A stretch of DNA of 64,000 nt from Microcystis panniformis FACHB-1757 (GCF_001264245.1 NZ_CP011339.1:3534001-3598000); one strand, 5' to 3'; shown: positions 9,480-18,264, counted from the first letter of the stretch. Translations and numbers: made by a program. The notes: a model not told the origin generated them from the letters alone.

Positions 9480-9536
9480 TCGATTGATTTTGAACGGGAC
9501 ATCAAAACAGCATTAGATTTAGCCCAAGACTTATAG
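9480..9536 (+). pseudogene. Toxin remnant (RelE/HigB-like C-terminus)
   Basis: The frame ending at 9536 reads DFERDIKTALDLAQDL, which resembles the C-terminal tail of small RelE/ParE-superfamily addiction toxins. A stop occurs a few codons upstream, and no toxin body is found before it. The TAG stop overlaps an AGGAGG Shine-Dalgarno for the antitoxin that follows, the spacing expected in an intact toxin-antitoxin operon. I infer that most of the toxin gene was deleted. Confidence 0.55.
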
Positions 9537-9546
9537 GAGGTTCTCT

Positions 9547-10197
9547 ATGGCTACAATTCAGACTTATCCTTGGGATGCAGCAGATCACTTGAAAACAAAA
9601 GAAGATATCGCCGCTTATCTGGAAGCTGCCCTCGAAGATGGCGATCCTAGCTTAGTAGTGGCAGCATTAGGCGATATTGCTCGTTCTCAAGGGATGACTC
9701 GTATTGCTCGTGAGACGGGTTTGGGACGGGAGAGTCTCTTTGACATCCTCGCCGCCGTAAAACGGACGGCGATTCCTCACCACGCCACTTTTTTAGGGTG
9801 GTCGCGTCAATGGGGTTGACGCAGATAGCGAAAAACGCTTAATTGCTTAAGTCTGACTCTTTCGACCCGTCCGTTTTGAGTGTCCGGATGCCGGACGGCC
9901 ACTTTGAACAAGTCGAAAAAATCTCATGTTCAACCTTATTTCCTAGAAAGTTTTACTCGTTCAAGGCCGAATTTGAATTCTTTTCTGAACAAAACCCCCT
10001 ACTATCTGTTGTCAAGGTTCAGTTTTTAGCTTGGTTATCGCTTTTTCCGTTGTAGCTTAAAGCCGTCCTAAAAGGACGGGGTTTTAACCCAAATTTTCGA
10101 TAAATCTTTGTCGAATCAGGGTAATCCAGAGTTTGCTAAAGTTCTTAAGGTTTTGCAAGCACTTGGGTTACGCCTGCAAGTTGTACCCATTATCTAA
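9547..10197 (+). pseudogene. HigA-type addiction-module antidote, split by an insertion
   Basis: Codons 1-65 (9547-9741) encode an antidote-like protein ending in a helix-turn-helix region (MTRIARETGLGRESLF). The frame then runs into foreign DNA and stops at 9819. The missing C-terminus reappears at 10099-10197 as DKSLSNQGNPEFAKVLKVLQ followed by a short tail and TAA. Joining the two parts restores a 97-residue protein, a normal length for this family. The tail overlaps the end of the convergent gamma-glutamyltransferase gene by four bases. As it stands, only a truncated antidote can be made. Confidence 0.8.
9742..10098 (+). mobile_element. IS200/IS605-derived non-autonomous element
   Basis: About 357 bp interrupts the antidote gene without a clear target duplication. 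A left imperfect hairpin lies at 9752-9770 (CCGCCGT/ACGGACGG with one bulged base). A right hairpin at 10063-10079 has a perfect stem (CCGTCC/GGACGG) followed by GGGGTTTTAACCC. Subterminal hairpins of this kind and the lack of duplication are typical of IS200/IS605 elements. No TnpA or TnpB is encoded. A 70-codon frame at 9843-10055 matches nothing I know. The exact junction is ambiguous by two bases (GA on both sides). Confidence 0.7.
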
Positions 10198-11738
10198 AAA
10201 TCCCCCATCACTAAGCCTACTCCATCCCGACGCGGATCGCCCGTAGCGGTTAACTCCCCCCAATCATTCACTGCCACCCCATGCACACCCCCAAAAAACA
10301 TATTTTGTTCTTGCCACCGGGATACTTGAGTATTTGCGGGTAAAACCAGATTTTCGAGCAGATTTTCCCGATCTTCTAGGGGTTCAATCCCTAATTGTTG
10401 ATTTTCCCAATGTATGCGCGAGGCAGCGATCGCATAGGGTAGAGATTGCCGAAAATCGATTAAATTGCTAATAACCTGTAAAATAGCGGTGCGAATGCGA
10501 TTGGAACCCCCAGAACCGAGAACAAATCGCGGCTTTTCTTCCTCTAAAATCATCGTCGGCGACATCATTGAGGATAAACGACGATCAACGGGCCAATTGT
10601 GAAAACCAAAGGGATTTAAGTCCGCTTCCCCGATCATATTATTGAGCATAATTCCCGTCCCCGGCACGGTATAAGCCGATCCTTCGCCGTTGGAAAAGGT
10701 GGCACTGGCGGCGTTACCTTCCCCATCGATAACACTAATATGGGTGGTACTGCCCCATTTATTGGGATATTTGCCTAAAAATTCCGGTGAGAGGAACTTA
10801 TCTTCGATTCCCTCCTGATGGATAAAATTATCGTAGCCTTGGGCCCGAGCTTGATTGGTTAAGGCCATCACTTCGGTTAAAATTTGCAGATGTTTGGCTC
10901 CTAGATGCTCTAAAGCCGATAAATTGACTCTTTCCAGTAATTTTAGGGCAAAAGCCAGGAGAATTCCTCCAGAACTAGGAGGCGGATTAGTCAGGATTTC
11001 GTACCCGCGATATTGGGTTTTTAGGGGTTTTCTCTCAAGGACTTGGTAATGACTTAAATCCTCTAGGGTAAGATAACCGCCCTCCTGCATATCCTTGGCG
11101 ATTTGGTGGGCGATTTCTCCCTCATAAAAGTCTTTTACGCCTTTTTTGCTTAATTCCTCTAAGGTGTTGGCAAAATCCCTCATCACACAGCGATCGCCTG
11201 TCTGGAGGAGTTGGCCCTGGGGAGCATAGACTTTGACACCCTCTCTATCTTTAAGCAGGATAGAAGATAGTAAGCGCAAGCAAAAGCCGTTATATTGGCT
11301 CAAAATGTAGCCTTGTCGAGCATATTCGATCGCTGGCTCCGCTACCACGGTAAAGGGTAATTTTCCTAGTTTTTTCTGCACTATTTCCAATCCCCGTAAT
11401 GCTCCGGTCGTTGCGATCGCACCTCGGCCAATGTGAAAATCTTGACTAGCACCACCAAAATCGATCGCCACTGGGTAAAAGTCGATATTTGTCAAGGGTT
11501 TTTTATATTTTGGAGTTTGACAAAAAAAATCAAAAAGGGTATTGACTTTTTCTTTGGTATGTGCTAGTAAAAAACCGCCGCCCCCCGCCGAAGCGAGGGT
11601 GAATTCGACCACGCAAGCCGCTAAAATCGAGCCAACTATCGCATCGAAGGCATTTCCGCCCATTTCTAAGATTAATTGTCCAGCTTCGGCAGTTTTTGGA
11701 TGTCCTGCGGCGATAGCGCCCTTGCTTTTGCGAGTCAC
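10194..11738 (-). CDS. Gamma-glutamyltransferase family protein
   Basis: This 514-residue N-terminal-nucleophile hydrolase would cleave gamma-glutamyl bonds of glutathione and related compounds. It matures by cleavage before a threonine: the GSTTHISVIDGEGNA segment places the nucleophile at about T331. A later VLGSGGSNRIR segment forms part of the substrate pocket. No signal peptide is visible, so it may act in the cytoplasm or be a paralogue acting on other gamma-glutamyl or acyl substrates. The start is GTG at 11738, with a TTATCAG array beginning only seven bases upstream. No ribosome binding site remains, and expression may be impaired. Confidence 0.88.
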   Translation of the reverse strand: MTRKSKGAIAAGHPKTAEAGQLILEMGGNAFDAIVGSILAACVVEFTLASAGGGGFLLAHTKEKVNTLFDFFCQTPKYKKPLTNIDFYPVAIDFGGASQDFHIGRGAIATTGALRGLEIVQKKLGKLPFTVVAEPAIEYARQGYILSQYNGFCLRLLSSILLKDREGVKVYAPQGQLLQTGDRCVMRDFANTLEELSKKGVKDFYEGEIAHQIAKDMQEGGYLTLEDLSHYQVLERKPLKTQYRGYEILTNPPPSSGGILLAFALKLLERVNLSALEHLGAKHLQILTEVMALTNQARAQGYDNFIHQEGIEDKFLSPEFLGKYPNKWGSTTHISVIDGEGNAASATFSNGEGSAYTVPGTGIMLNNMIGEADLNPFGFHNWPVDRRLSSMMSPTMILEEEKPRFVLGSGGSNRIRTAILQVISNLIDFRQSLPYAIAASRIHWENQQLGIEPLEDRENLLENLVLPANTQVSRWQEQNMFFGGVHGVAVNDWGELTATGDPRRDGVGLVMGDF

Positions 11739-11744
11739 TTTGAT

Positions 11745-11929
11745 TCAGTTATCAGTTATCAGTTATCAGTTATCAGTTATCAGTTATCAGTTATCAGTTA
11801 TCAGTTATCAGTTATCAGTTATCAGTTATCAGTTATCAGTTATCAGTTATCAGTTATCAGTTCAGTTATCAGTTATCAGTTATCAGTTATCAGTTATCAG
11901 TTATCAGTTATCAGTTATCAGTTATCAGT
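11745..11929. repeat. Long TTATCAG heptamer tandem array
   Basis: About 26 head-to-tail copies of the 7-bp unit TTATCAG cover 185 bp. One unit near 11861 lacks two bases; the rest are nearly perfect. There are no spacers, so this is not a CRISPR. The reading frames through it only encode SVISYQL-type repeats. It occupies the promoter and 5' leader position of the gamma-glutamyltransferase gene. Confidence 0.97.
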
Positions 11930-12034
11930 GGGGAGATGGGGAAGTGGGGAAGTGGGGAAGTGGGGAAGTGGGGAAGTGGGGAGAAGGGAGAATAAATAAA
12001 AATAATCTCCTGACTCCTGTCTCCTGACTCCTGA
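11930..12034. repeat. GGGAAGTG octamer and CTCCTGA repeats
   Basis: Directly after the heptamer array come about six GGGAAGTG units, then GAGAATAAATAAAAATAATCTCCTGA and related CTCCTGA units. The AATAAT-CTCCTGACTCCTGA module recurs near 38030-38083 and 48063-48113. The stretch forms the downstream spacer of lpxD; no gene is visible. Confidence 0.9.
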
Positions 12035-12040
12035 ATAGGG

Positions 12041-13072
12041 CTATTTTTTTAATTGCTTAACCGCTTGATAGATTTCGGGTAAACGCTTGTAAGCGGCTGC
12101 TACCTTGAGGAATAGTTTATGCGGCATAGCGGGAGAGCCAGAAACCACTTCTCCTGCCCCGATATCGTTGTGAATGCCGGTTTGGGCTGTTGCGATCGCA
12201 CCGTCCCCGATCACGGCTTGATTGGCAATGCCCACCTGTCCTGCTAAAATAACGCGATTGCCCAATTTTACGCCTCCTGCCATGCCCACCTGTCCTGCTA
12301 GGGCGCAAGCTTGGCCAATTTGGCAATTATGGGCAATATGGACGAGATTATCGATCTTAGTCTGGCTACCGATGCGGGTTTCTCCCACTGCCGGACGATC
12401 AACCGTGCTATTACAGCCAATTTCTACCCCATCTTCTAAGACCACGATACCCGATTGTTCCATCTTAAACCAGCCTTCGGGAACTGGCACAAAACCGAAG
12501 CCCTCCGCACCAATAACAGCGCCACTGTGGATAACGCAATCATTGCCGATTTGTACCCGTTCATGGATGGTACAGTTAGCGTGGAGAATTGTGCGATCAC
12601 CAATATGCACTCCGGGGTAAATAACGGCGTTAGGATGAATGCACACCCCATCACCGAGGGTGACATTGGCTTCTACCACGGCATGGGCCCCGATGGCGAC
12701 TTTATGGCCGATTTTAGCCGATGGATGCACCACGGCGGTGGCGTGAATGTAGGGTTGGGGCTGAAAGGGTTGATAGAATAATTTGATGGCGTGGGCGAAT
12801 AAAAGTCGGGGATTGGCACTAGCTAACCAAGCGATGCCGCGTTCGTCGGCCTGTTGTTGTAAATTGGTATCCAGGGGCAGAATTAGGGCAGTAGCGTCAG
12901 TTTTGGCGACAAAGGCAGCAAATTTTCCCCCTTCGATATAGCTAATGGTATCGACTAGGGCGGTTTCGATGGGAGTTATGGCTTTAATTTGGGGATTTCT
13001 GTCGGGATAGGCGGTCAAACTCTGGGATTGTACTAAAGGACTTAATTTTTGGGCAATTTCACTAAATTTCAT
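12041..13072 (-). CDS. lpxD: UDP-3-O-acylglucosamine N-acyltransferase LpxD
   Basis: This 343-residue acyltransferase adds the N-linked hydroxyacyl chain in lipid A synthesis. An N-terminal uridine-binding domain (about 1-100) precedes a left-handed beta helix made of hexapeptide repeats (for example IGDRTILHANCTIHERVQIG), and a helical C-terminus. The likely catalytic histidine is in VHIAHNCQIG. Length and order match LpxD. No other lipid A gene is adjacent. It is followed by repeat DNA, and I see no clear promoter before it. Confidence 0.93.
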   Translation of the reverse strand: MKFSEIAQKLSPLVQSQSLTAYPDRNPQIKAITPIETALVDTISYIEGGKFAAFVAKTDATALILPLDTNLQQQADERGIAWLASANPRLLFAHAIKLFYQPFQPQPYIHATAVVHPSAKIGHKVAIGAHAVVEANVTLGDGVCIHPNAVIYPGVHIGDRTILHANCTIHERVQIGNDCVIHSGAVIGAEGFGFVPVPEGWFKMEQSGIVVLEDGVEIGCNSTVDRPAVGETRIGSQTKIDNLVHIAHNCQIGQACALAGQVGMAGGVKLGNRVILAGQVGIANQAVIGDGAIATAQTGIHNDIGAGEVVSGSPAMPHKLFLKVAAAYKRLPEIYQAVKQLKK

Positions 13073-13263
13073 AAATATATATTGCGATCGAGATAGGGCT
13101 TATCCTAGGATAGTTTAAAACTATACTGATAATCTTGTCGTTATTATAGTCAAAAAAGTTGCCAGTTTTTTAGGGAATAATTCCTGTTTTCCATTTCAAC
13201 AAAGCCGATGTCGATCTGGAGCGGTTTTGGGGATAATTTTGCTCTCTCCAAAACCGATTGGTT

Positions 13264-13764
13264 TTAGTTTTTACTACTCGATCGAGTTAATAAAACTGAC
13301 CCGAACAGTATTAAGGCGATCAGAGTTGATGGTTCGGGAACTGTTTGAAAATCTAGGTTAAAAATTCCTGACTCTCCCCAAGAAAGGCTAAGATCTACCA
13401 GCTTAAAACTGGCTGAATATTTTCCCGGTCGAGAGGCAAGAAACTTCGGTAAAAAGGAGAAGTTATCACCAGTCCCGATCGCATAGATATCGCCAGCATT
13501 AGCTAAAATTGTCTGTCCTAAAGAGTTAGCTACGGTTAATCCATCACTAATCTCTAACAGTTGTAAGGATAGGTTGGCATTACCTAAAGACCGATTCCAC
13601 CGTCCCCCAGAACTGTTAAAAAGAGCTTGTTCTCCCAAGTCAGAGGAATTATTAATAGTTGCCACTGATTGCATCAGTAGATTGCTATATTCCTCCCCAG
13701 TGGCACCACTAACAAAACTATTCTGAAAAATTCCTTTTCCTGCAATTAAGGAGAGAGGAGGCAA
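13264..13764 (-). pseudogene. 5'-truncated PEP-CTERM protein gene
   Basis: The last 25 residues form a PEP-CTERM sorting signal: VPEPST, a hydrophobic helix, then a short tail with basic residues. Such proteins are exported and processed by an exosortase and normally begin with a signal peptide. Here the longest frame opens at a weak TTG and has no signal peptide. The nearest upstream ATG (13783) is out of frame by one base, and an in-frame stop lies a few codons further up. I infer loss or frameshift of the 5' end. The body (about 140 residues) is beta-rich and unrecognised. Confidence 0.6.
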
Positions 13765-13934
13765 TAGAGACCTGTAGAACCATGATTTCTCTCTTTAATT
13801 AGAACAATAATCATTATCATCTTAGCGGAAAACCCTTGTTCCGATTCACTTTTGCCAACAAAGTTAATTTAAGTTAACAGGAACAATGCTGTCTGAATAA
13901 GTTGCCCGCGCATCTAATATGGGTCTAGGTCGAT

Positions 13935-14028
13935 AAGTACCTAGGCAAAATTATTTACACATGACGATCATTGCCCCGTAAGGGTTTTAGCTCGATCGGG
14001 CAGGTAATTAATTTTGCATGACTACTTA
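13935..14028. repeat. MITE-like element A, copy 1
   Basis: About 94 bp with imperfect inverted ends: TAAGTACCTAGGCAAAATTA on the left, and TAATTTTGCATGACTACTTA on the right. A second copy at 24941-25031, in the opposite orientation, shares both ends but has a different middle. It lies in the 13765-14232 gap, which holds no gene. Confidence 0.65.
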
Positions 14029-14126
14029 AAAGAACAGGCAACAAACAAAGCTGTAAGTAGGGAGGCACAATTATTTGTAGGATGGGTTAGCGGTAGCGTA
14101 ACATAATCGGGCGTTGGGTTTCATGC

Positions 14127-15401
14127 CTGACAGGGGGACAAGCAAGCTGAAAAGCTTATGTAGCATGGAATACAGACACAGACTCCCAAAAAAGATAAGT
14201 CATATTTACCATATATGACCTAAATAACGAAAATGATAAGTGAACTATACCAGAAAGTGTTAGAAAATGAACTGGGGCGAGCCAGATATCTACTGTTGTT
14301 AATGGTAGTTGGAACCTTGCAAATATTGAAGCAAGCAAAGTTAGAGATATTAGCTGAAGCCTTACCAATACCAATCCTGTTTGAGAGTCGGAGAAAAAAA
14401 CTAAAAAGATTTTTAAAGCTGGAAATTCTGAATATTGAAAAAATCTGGTTTCTCTGCTTAAAAGAGATGTTAAAACAGCAGGAGAGATTCACAATAAAAG
14501 GATTAGTATATATTGCCATAGACCGAAGGAGTTGGGGAGCAATTAATATCTTGATGGTGAGTCTAATTTATGACAAGAGAGCCATGCCAATCTATTGGGA
14601 GATATTGGATAAAAAAGGAAGTAGTAATCTCGAAGAACAGCAGCGAGTATTGGGGAAAATATTGACGGTGCTATTAGGTCATAAAATCCTGGTGTTAGGA
14701 GATAGAGAATTTTGCTCGGTCAGTCTAGGAAAGTGTCTTCAGAAGCAGAGTTTGTACTTTTGCTTAAGACAAAAACAAAGTACAAATGTGAAGACAAAAG
14801 AAGGAATTTATCAAGAAATGAGAGAGTTAGGTTTAAGTCCAGGAACTAAACTATTTTTGAATGATGTCAATATGACAAAAGAGCAGGGATTTGGCCAGTT
14901 TAACTTAGCTGGTAAGTGGAAAAAAAACTATCGGGGTTTTCAAACAAAAGAACCTTGGTATATTCTGACAAATTTTGGGGATTTAGAGACGGCAATAATT
15001 GCCGATCAAAAAAGATTTGATATTGAGGAAATGTTCCGAGATTTTAAGTCGGGAGGCTATAGCTTAGAAGGTTCTCAATTAGCACCGCAATACTTATCAA
15101 AGCTGATAATTGTTATAGCTATCGCCTATACAAGTGCCACAATGCAAGGTAAAAAAATTAAGGATATGGGAATCCAAAAATATGTCACAAGACCTGAAAA
15201 AAGATATAAAGGTCAACGCAGACACAGCAGTTTTTATGTGGGTCAACATCTCTATCATTGGCTACAGCTACATCAAATGTTCCCAAAAAATATAGAAGAG
15301 CTAATGCAAATTAGCCGCTATCGGTTGAAGGATTACATCAAAGGACAAAGAGCGATATCGCTTGCCCTATCTACCTTCTAGCTCGCTTGTCCCCCTCTCA
15401 G
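14127..15401 (+). mobile_element. IS4-family-like insertion sequence, intact
   Basis: This 1275-bp element is bounded by inverted repeats CTGACAGGGGGACAAGCAAG and CTGAGAGGGGGACAAGCGAG (the latter read on the minus strand), which differ at two positions. A perfect 9-bp target duplication, GTTTCATGC, lies at 14118-14126 and 15402-15410. It carries one full-length transposase gene and nothing else. The intact ends and perfect duplication suggest a fairly recent insertion. Confidence 0.88.
14233..15381 (+). CDS. IS4-like transposase
   Basis: This 382-residue DDE transposase is encoded inside the 1275-bp element. The first catalytic Asp is probably in YIAIDRRSWG, the second in LVLGDREFC. The Glu lies in FDIEEMFRDFKSGG, close to the Y-2-R-3-E-6-K signature of the IS4 superfamily. 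The frame is uninterrupted and ends 20 bases before the element's right end, so the copy could be active. Assignment to a particular IS4 subgroup would need database comparison. Confidence 0.85.
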   Translation: MISELYQKVLENELGRARYLLLLMVVGTLQILKQAKLEILAEALPIPILFESRRKKLKRFLKLEILNIEKIWFLCLKEMLKQQERFTIKGLVYIAIDRRSWGAINILMVSLIYDKRAMPIYWEILDKKGSSNLEEQQRVLGKILTVLLGHKILVLGDREFCSVSLGKCLQKQSLYFCLRQKQSTNVKTKEGIYQEMRELGLSPGTKLFLNDVNMTKEQGFGQFNLAGKWKKNYRGFQTKEPWYILTNFGDLETAIIADQKRFDIEEMFRDFKSGGYSLEGSQLAPQYLSKLIIVIAIAYTSATMQGKKIKDMGIQKYVTRPEKRYKGQRRHSSFYVGQHLYHWLQLHQMFPKNIEELMQISRYRLKDYIKGQRAISLALSTF

Positions 15402-15547
15402 GTTTCATGCTTCAACCCAACCTACGTTCATCTTATATTTAATTCCACTCACCCACTTACTAGATTTTGCAGTGGGGAATCTGGGTTAAAATAGACCGAG
15501 AAAGTTAACCAAAAAATTGTCTCGCTCAAGTGGGCGAAAATCAGCTT

Positions 15548-16573
15548 ATGACCCTTGCGGTGGCGATCGAAAAGTTAAAAAAATCCTACGGTCAGACAGC
15601 AGCGGTTAAAGATATCTCCTTTACCGTGGCAGCGGCAGAAATCTTCGGTTTACTCGGTCCCAATGGTGCGGGGAAAACCACCACGATTCGCTGTCTTTGC
15701 ACCCTTGCTAAACCCGACGGCGGCAAAATCGAGGTGGGGGGTGTCGATGCCCTGAATAACCCCAAATCCGCCCGTAAACGCCTGGGTTACGTTGCCCAAG
15801 AAGTCGCCCTCGATAAAATGCTCACGGGCCGGGAACTGTTGCAACTACAAGCGGCTCTCTATCACATTCCCGCTCAAAAGTCAAGAGATCGAATTAAAGA
15901 ATTAATAAATCTTTTAGGATTAGAGGAATACGCCGACAAAAAAACGGGGACCTATTCCGGCGGCATCAAAAAACGGCTGGATTTAGCAGCGGGATTACTG
16001 CATCAGCCGGAAGTTTTGGTACTGGATGAACCGACTGTGGGCCTCGATATCGAAAGTCGTTTGATTGTCTGGGATTTTCTGCGACAATTGCGGGCGGCCG
16101 GAACCAGTGTATTAATTACCAGCCATTATCTCGAAGAAATCGACGCTTTGGCCGATAACTTGGCAATTATCGACAATGGTATCGTCATCGCTCGCGGTAC
16201 CCCCTCACAACTGAAGGAGCAACTGGGCGGCGATCGCATTACCCTAAAAGTGCGAGAATTTTCCCCCGAGGAAGAGGCCTTGAAAGCGAAAGAGTTATTA
16301 TCCCGTCTGCCTTTTGTCGAGGAAGTGATCGTTAATACCGCCCAGGGTAACTCCCTTAATCTTATCGTCACGGCCAATAGCAATCCTTTAAGCAAAATTG
16401 AACAAACCCTAGCCGAATCAGGATTACCCGTGTTTAGCATGGCCCAATCCCGTCCTAGTCTCGATGATGTCTATCTGGCGGCCACCGGACGCACCCTGAT
16501 GGATGCGGAAATTGCCGCCGCCAGCAGTCGCGACCTCAAGGCGGAGAAAAAACAAGCGATGAAGGAATCCTAG
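15548..16573 (+). CDS. ABC transporter ATP-binding protein, DrrA-like
   Basis: An ATPase subunit of an ABC-2 type exporter. ATG 15548 gives 341 residues; a GTG at 15530 is in frame but less likely. It has Walker A GPNGAGKTT, signature YSGGIKKRLDLAAGL, Walker B VLVLDEP, and a C-terminal domain of about 110 residues typical of the daunorubicin-resistance ATPase group. No permease gene lies on either side: an SDR follows and the IS-interrupted repeat precedes it. The partner must be encoded elsewhere. Substrate unknown. Confidence 0.87.
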   Translation: MTLAVAIEKLKKSYGQTAAVKDISFTVAAAEIFGLLGPNGAGKTTTIRCLCTLAKPDGGKIEVGGVDALNNPKSARKRLGYVAQEVALDKMLTGRELLQLQAALYHIPAQKSRDRIKELINLLGLEEYADKKTGTYSGGIKKRLDLAAGLLHQPEVLVLDEPTVGLDIESRLIVWDFLRQLRAAGTSVLITSHYLEEIDALADNLAIIDNGIVIARGTPSQLKEQLGGDRITLKVREFSPEEEALKAKELLSRLPFVEEVIVNTAQGNSLNLIVTANSNPLSKIEQTLAESGLPVFSMAQSRPSLDDVYLAATGRTLMDAEIAAASSRDLKAEKKQAMKES

Positions 16574-16657
16574 TCCGGCGAGAAAAGCTGTAATATTGCC
16601 CAATTGCCCGGTTAAATCATCTATCTCAATGGAGCGATCAATTATATATCAATCATT

Positions 16658-17353
16658 ATGAAAGATAAACGGGTATTGCTGACCGGCGGTACGGGAGGAC
16701 TGGGTTTAGGAGTCACTCCGGCGGTTTTACACCATGGCGGTCATCTAACCATGACCTATCGGGAGGAAAGGGAGGTAGGTCGTCTGAAATCTCGGCTGAG
16801 TGCGGCGGAATTTGAGCGTATTCGCTTTGTCAGGGTGGATTTAACCCAAGAAACTGCCGTGGCTAGATTAATTGATGATCTCGGTCGGGTCGATGTCTTA
16901 ATTCATCTAGTCGGGGGTTTTACCATGGGGGCGACGGAGGAGTTTAGCTATGAAGATTGGCTAAAAATGTTCGATTTAAACCTCCATAGCACTTTTTTAC
17001 TGTGTAAACACTGTTTACGCTCGATGAAACTTCATAATTATGGTCGTATCGTCACTATCGGTTCTCGTGGTGCCGTACAACCGGGGGCAAATTTGGCCGC
17101 CTATTGTGCCTCGAAAGCGGCGGTAGTGGCTTTAACCCAAGCGATCGCAGAAGAAACCAAACAGACTAATATTACCGCTAACGTGGTTTTGCCAAGTGTT
17201 ATCGATACTCCGGGCAACCGGGAAGCGATGGGAGAGGCAAATGCCAAGGACTGGGTAAGTCCCCAATCTCTAGCCGAGGTGATCTGTTTTCTGGCAGGGG
17301 AAGGAGCTAAGGACTTGCGCGGGGCGGCAATTCCCGTCTATGGTTCCCTGTGA
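16658..17353 (+). CDS. SDR family oxidoreductase
   Basis: A 231-residue short-chain dehydrogenase/reductase. The nucleotide-binding motif is TGGTGGLG at about residues 9-16, the NNAG-equivalent is HLVGG, and the catalytic Ser-Tyr-Lys are in IGSRGA and YCASK. The Rossmann fold and length fit a cytosolic NAD(P)-dependent enzyme. The substrate cannot be inferred. It lies 84 bases after the ABC ATPase gene and 68 bases before plsY on the same strand; the three need not form one operon. Confidence 0.87.
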   Translation: MKDKRVLLTGGTGGLGLGVTPAVLHHGGHLTMTYREEREVGRLKSRLSAAEFERIRFVRVDLTQETAVARLIDDLGRVDVLIHLVGGFTMGATEEFSYEDWLKMFDLNLHSTFLLCKHCLRSMKLHNYGRIVTIGSRGAVQPGANLAAYCASKAAVVALTQAIAEETKQTNITANVVLPSVIDTPGNREAMGEANAKDWVSPQSLAEVICFLAGEGAKDLRGAAIPVYGSL

Positions 17354-17421
17354 GTGGTTTTTGTCTTCAGGCTGATACACTGATAACGGCGCTCGCTCTT
17401 GCTAAAAATTGGGTTTAATTT

Positions 17422-18078
17422 ATGCTTATTCCGATTCTTATCAGTGTTACTATCTTACTTTTATCCTATCTGCTCGGTTCAATTCCCACGGGTTATTTAA
17501 TCGGTAAATACAGCAAAGGTATCGATATTCGTGACTATGGTTCCGGTTCCACTGGAGCCACCAATGTGCTAAGAACTCTGGGAAAAACTGCCGGGGCGAC
17601 GGTGTTATTAATTGATATGTTAAAGGGAATGGTGGCGGTGGCCCTGGTACGAGGACTATATTTTATTGATGTCAATCCTCTCCCAGAAAGTTGGTATTAT
17701 TGGTTAATTATCGGGGCAGCATTGGGGGCAATCATCGGTCATAGTAAATCGATTTTCTTGAATTTTAGCGGTGGTAAATCCGTCGCCACCAGTTTAGGGG
17801 TTTTATTGGTGATGAATCCCCTAGTGGCTTGCGGAACTTTGGCGAGTTTTTTAGTTATTCTGGCACTTTTCCGGATTGTTTCTTTAGGTTCGATTATCGG
17901 GGCGCTGGTGGTGAATATTTTAATGGTTGTTTTCGATCAACCTCTCCCCTATATTTTATTTAGTTTGATGGCAGGAATCTATGTGATTGTTCGTCATCAG
18001 GGTAATATTAAAAGATTGTTGGCAGGGACGGAACCGAAAATAGGTCAGAAAGTACAGCAATCATCGGAAGTAAGTTAA
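17422..18078 (+). CDS. plsY: Glycerol-3-phosphate acyltransferase PlsY
   Basis: An integral membrane acyltransferase of 218 residues that transfers acyl groups from acyl-phosphate to glycerol-3-phosphate, the first step of phospholipid and glycolipid synthesis. The conserved loops are visible: GSIPTGY, GSGSTGATNVLRTLG, and GHSKSIFLNFSGGKSVATS. Five or more hydrophobic helices alternate with them. Length and motif order match PlsY. A GGGTTTAATTT leader provides only a weak ribosome site. Confidence 0.93.
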   Translation: MLIPILISVTILLLSYLLGSIPTGYLIGKYSKGIDIRDYGSGSTGATNVLRTLGKTAGATVLLIDMLKGMVAVALVRGLYFIDVNPLPESWYYWLIIGAALGAIIGHSKSIFLNFSGGKSVATSLGVLLVMNPLVACGTLASFLVILALFRIVSLGSIIGALVVNILMVVFDQPLPYILFSLMAGIYVIVRHQGNIKRLLAGTEPKIGQKVQQSSEVS

Positions 18079-18264
18079 TAACTTTCTCAAGTCAGAATAA
18101 CCACTGTGAAATGAAGTTGACGGCTCATCAGTTCTTTTATGACTAAGCTAAGACGCATTTTAACCGCCTATCCTTAGATTAGCTAAATCTCCCCCCGACG
18201 TCGGGTAGGGTTGGGGGGGTGTTGCCTCTTTCCCCATCTCAACAAGCAATCTTGTCTTTGAGGT

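Larger units (their letters stand above)
14053..15460 (+). repeat. MITE-like element B, copy 1, split by an IS4-like element
   Basis: The left part (14053-14126) reads TAAGTAGGGAGGCACAATTA and then a GGATGGGTTAGCGGTAGC segment. The right part (15402-15460) reads TTCAACCCAACCTACGTTCA and ends near CACCCACTTAC. Copies at 53595-53689 and 58656-58731 show the uninterrupted order, which proves that the transposon landed inside this repeat. Confidence 0.75.

Noticed and set aside
9843..10055. 70-codon frame inside the IS200/IS605-derived element as a TnpB fragment
   Set aside because: It has no zinc-finger or RuvC-like motif; it is more likely non-coding element DNA.
11745..11929. Possible CRISPR array
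   Set aside because: Units are 7 bp, contiguous and without spacers; no cas genes are present in the window.
11542..12027. Plus-strand frames encoding SVISYQL repeats
   Set aside because: A 7-base repeat without stops is open in all frames over long distances; the peptide is a translation of the array.
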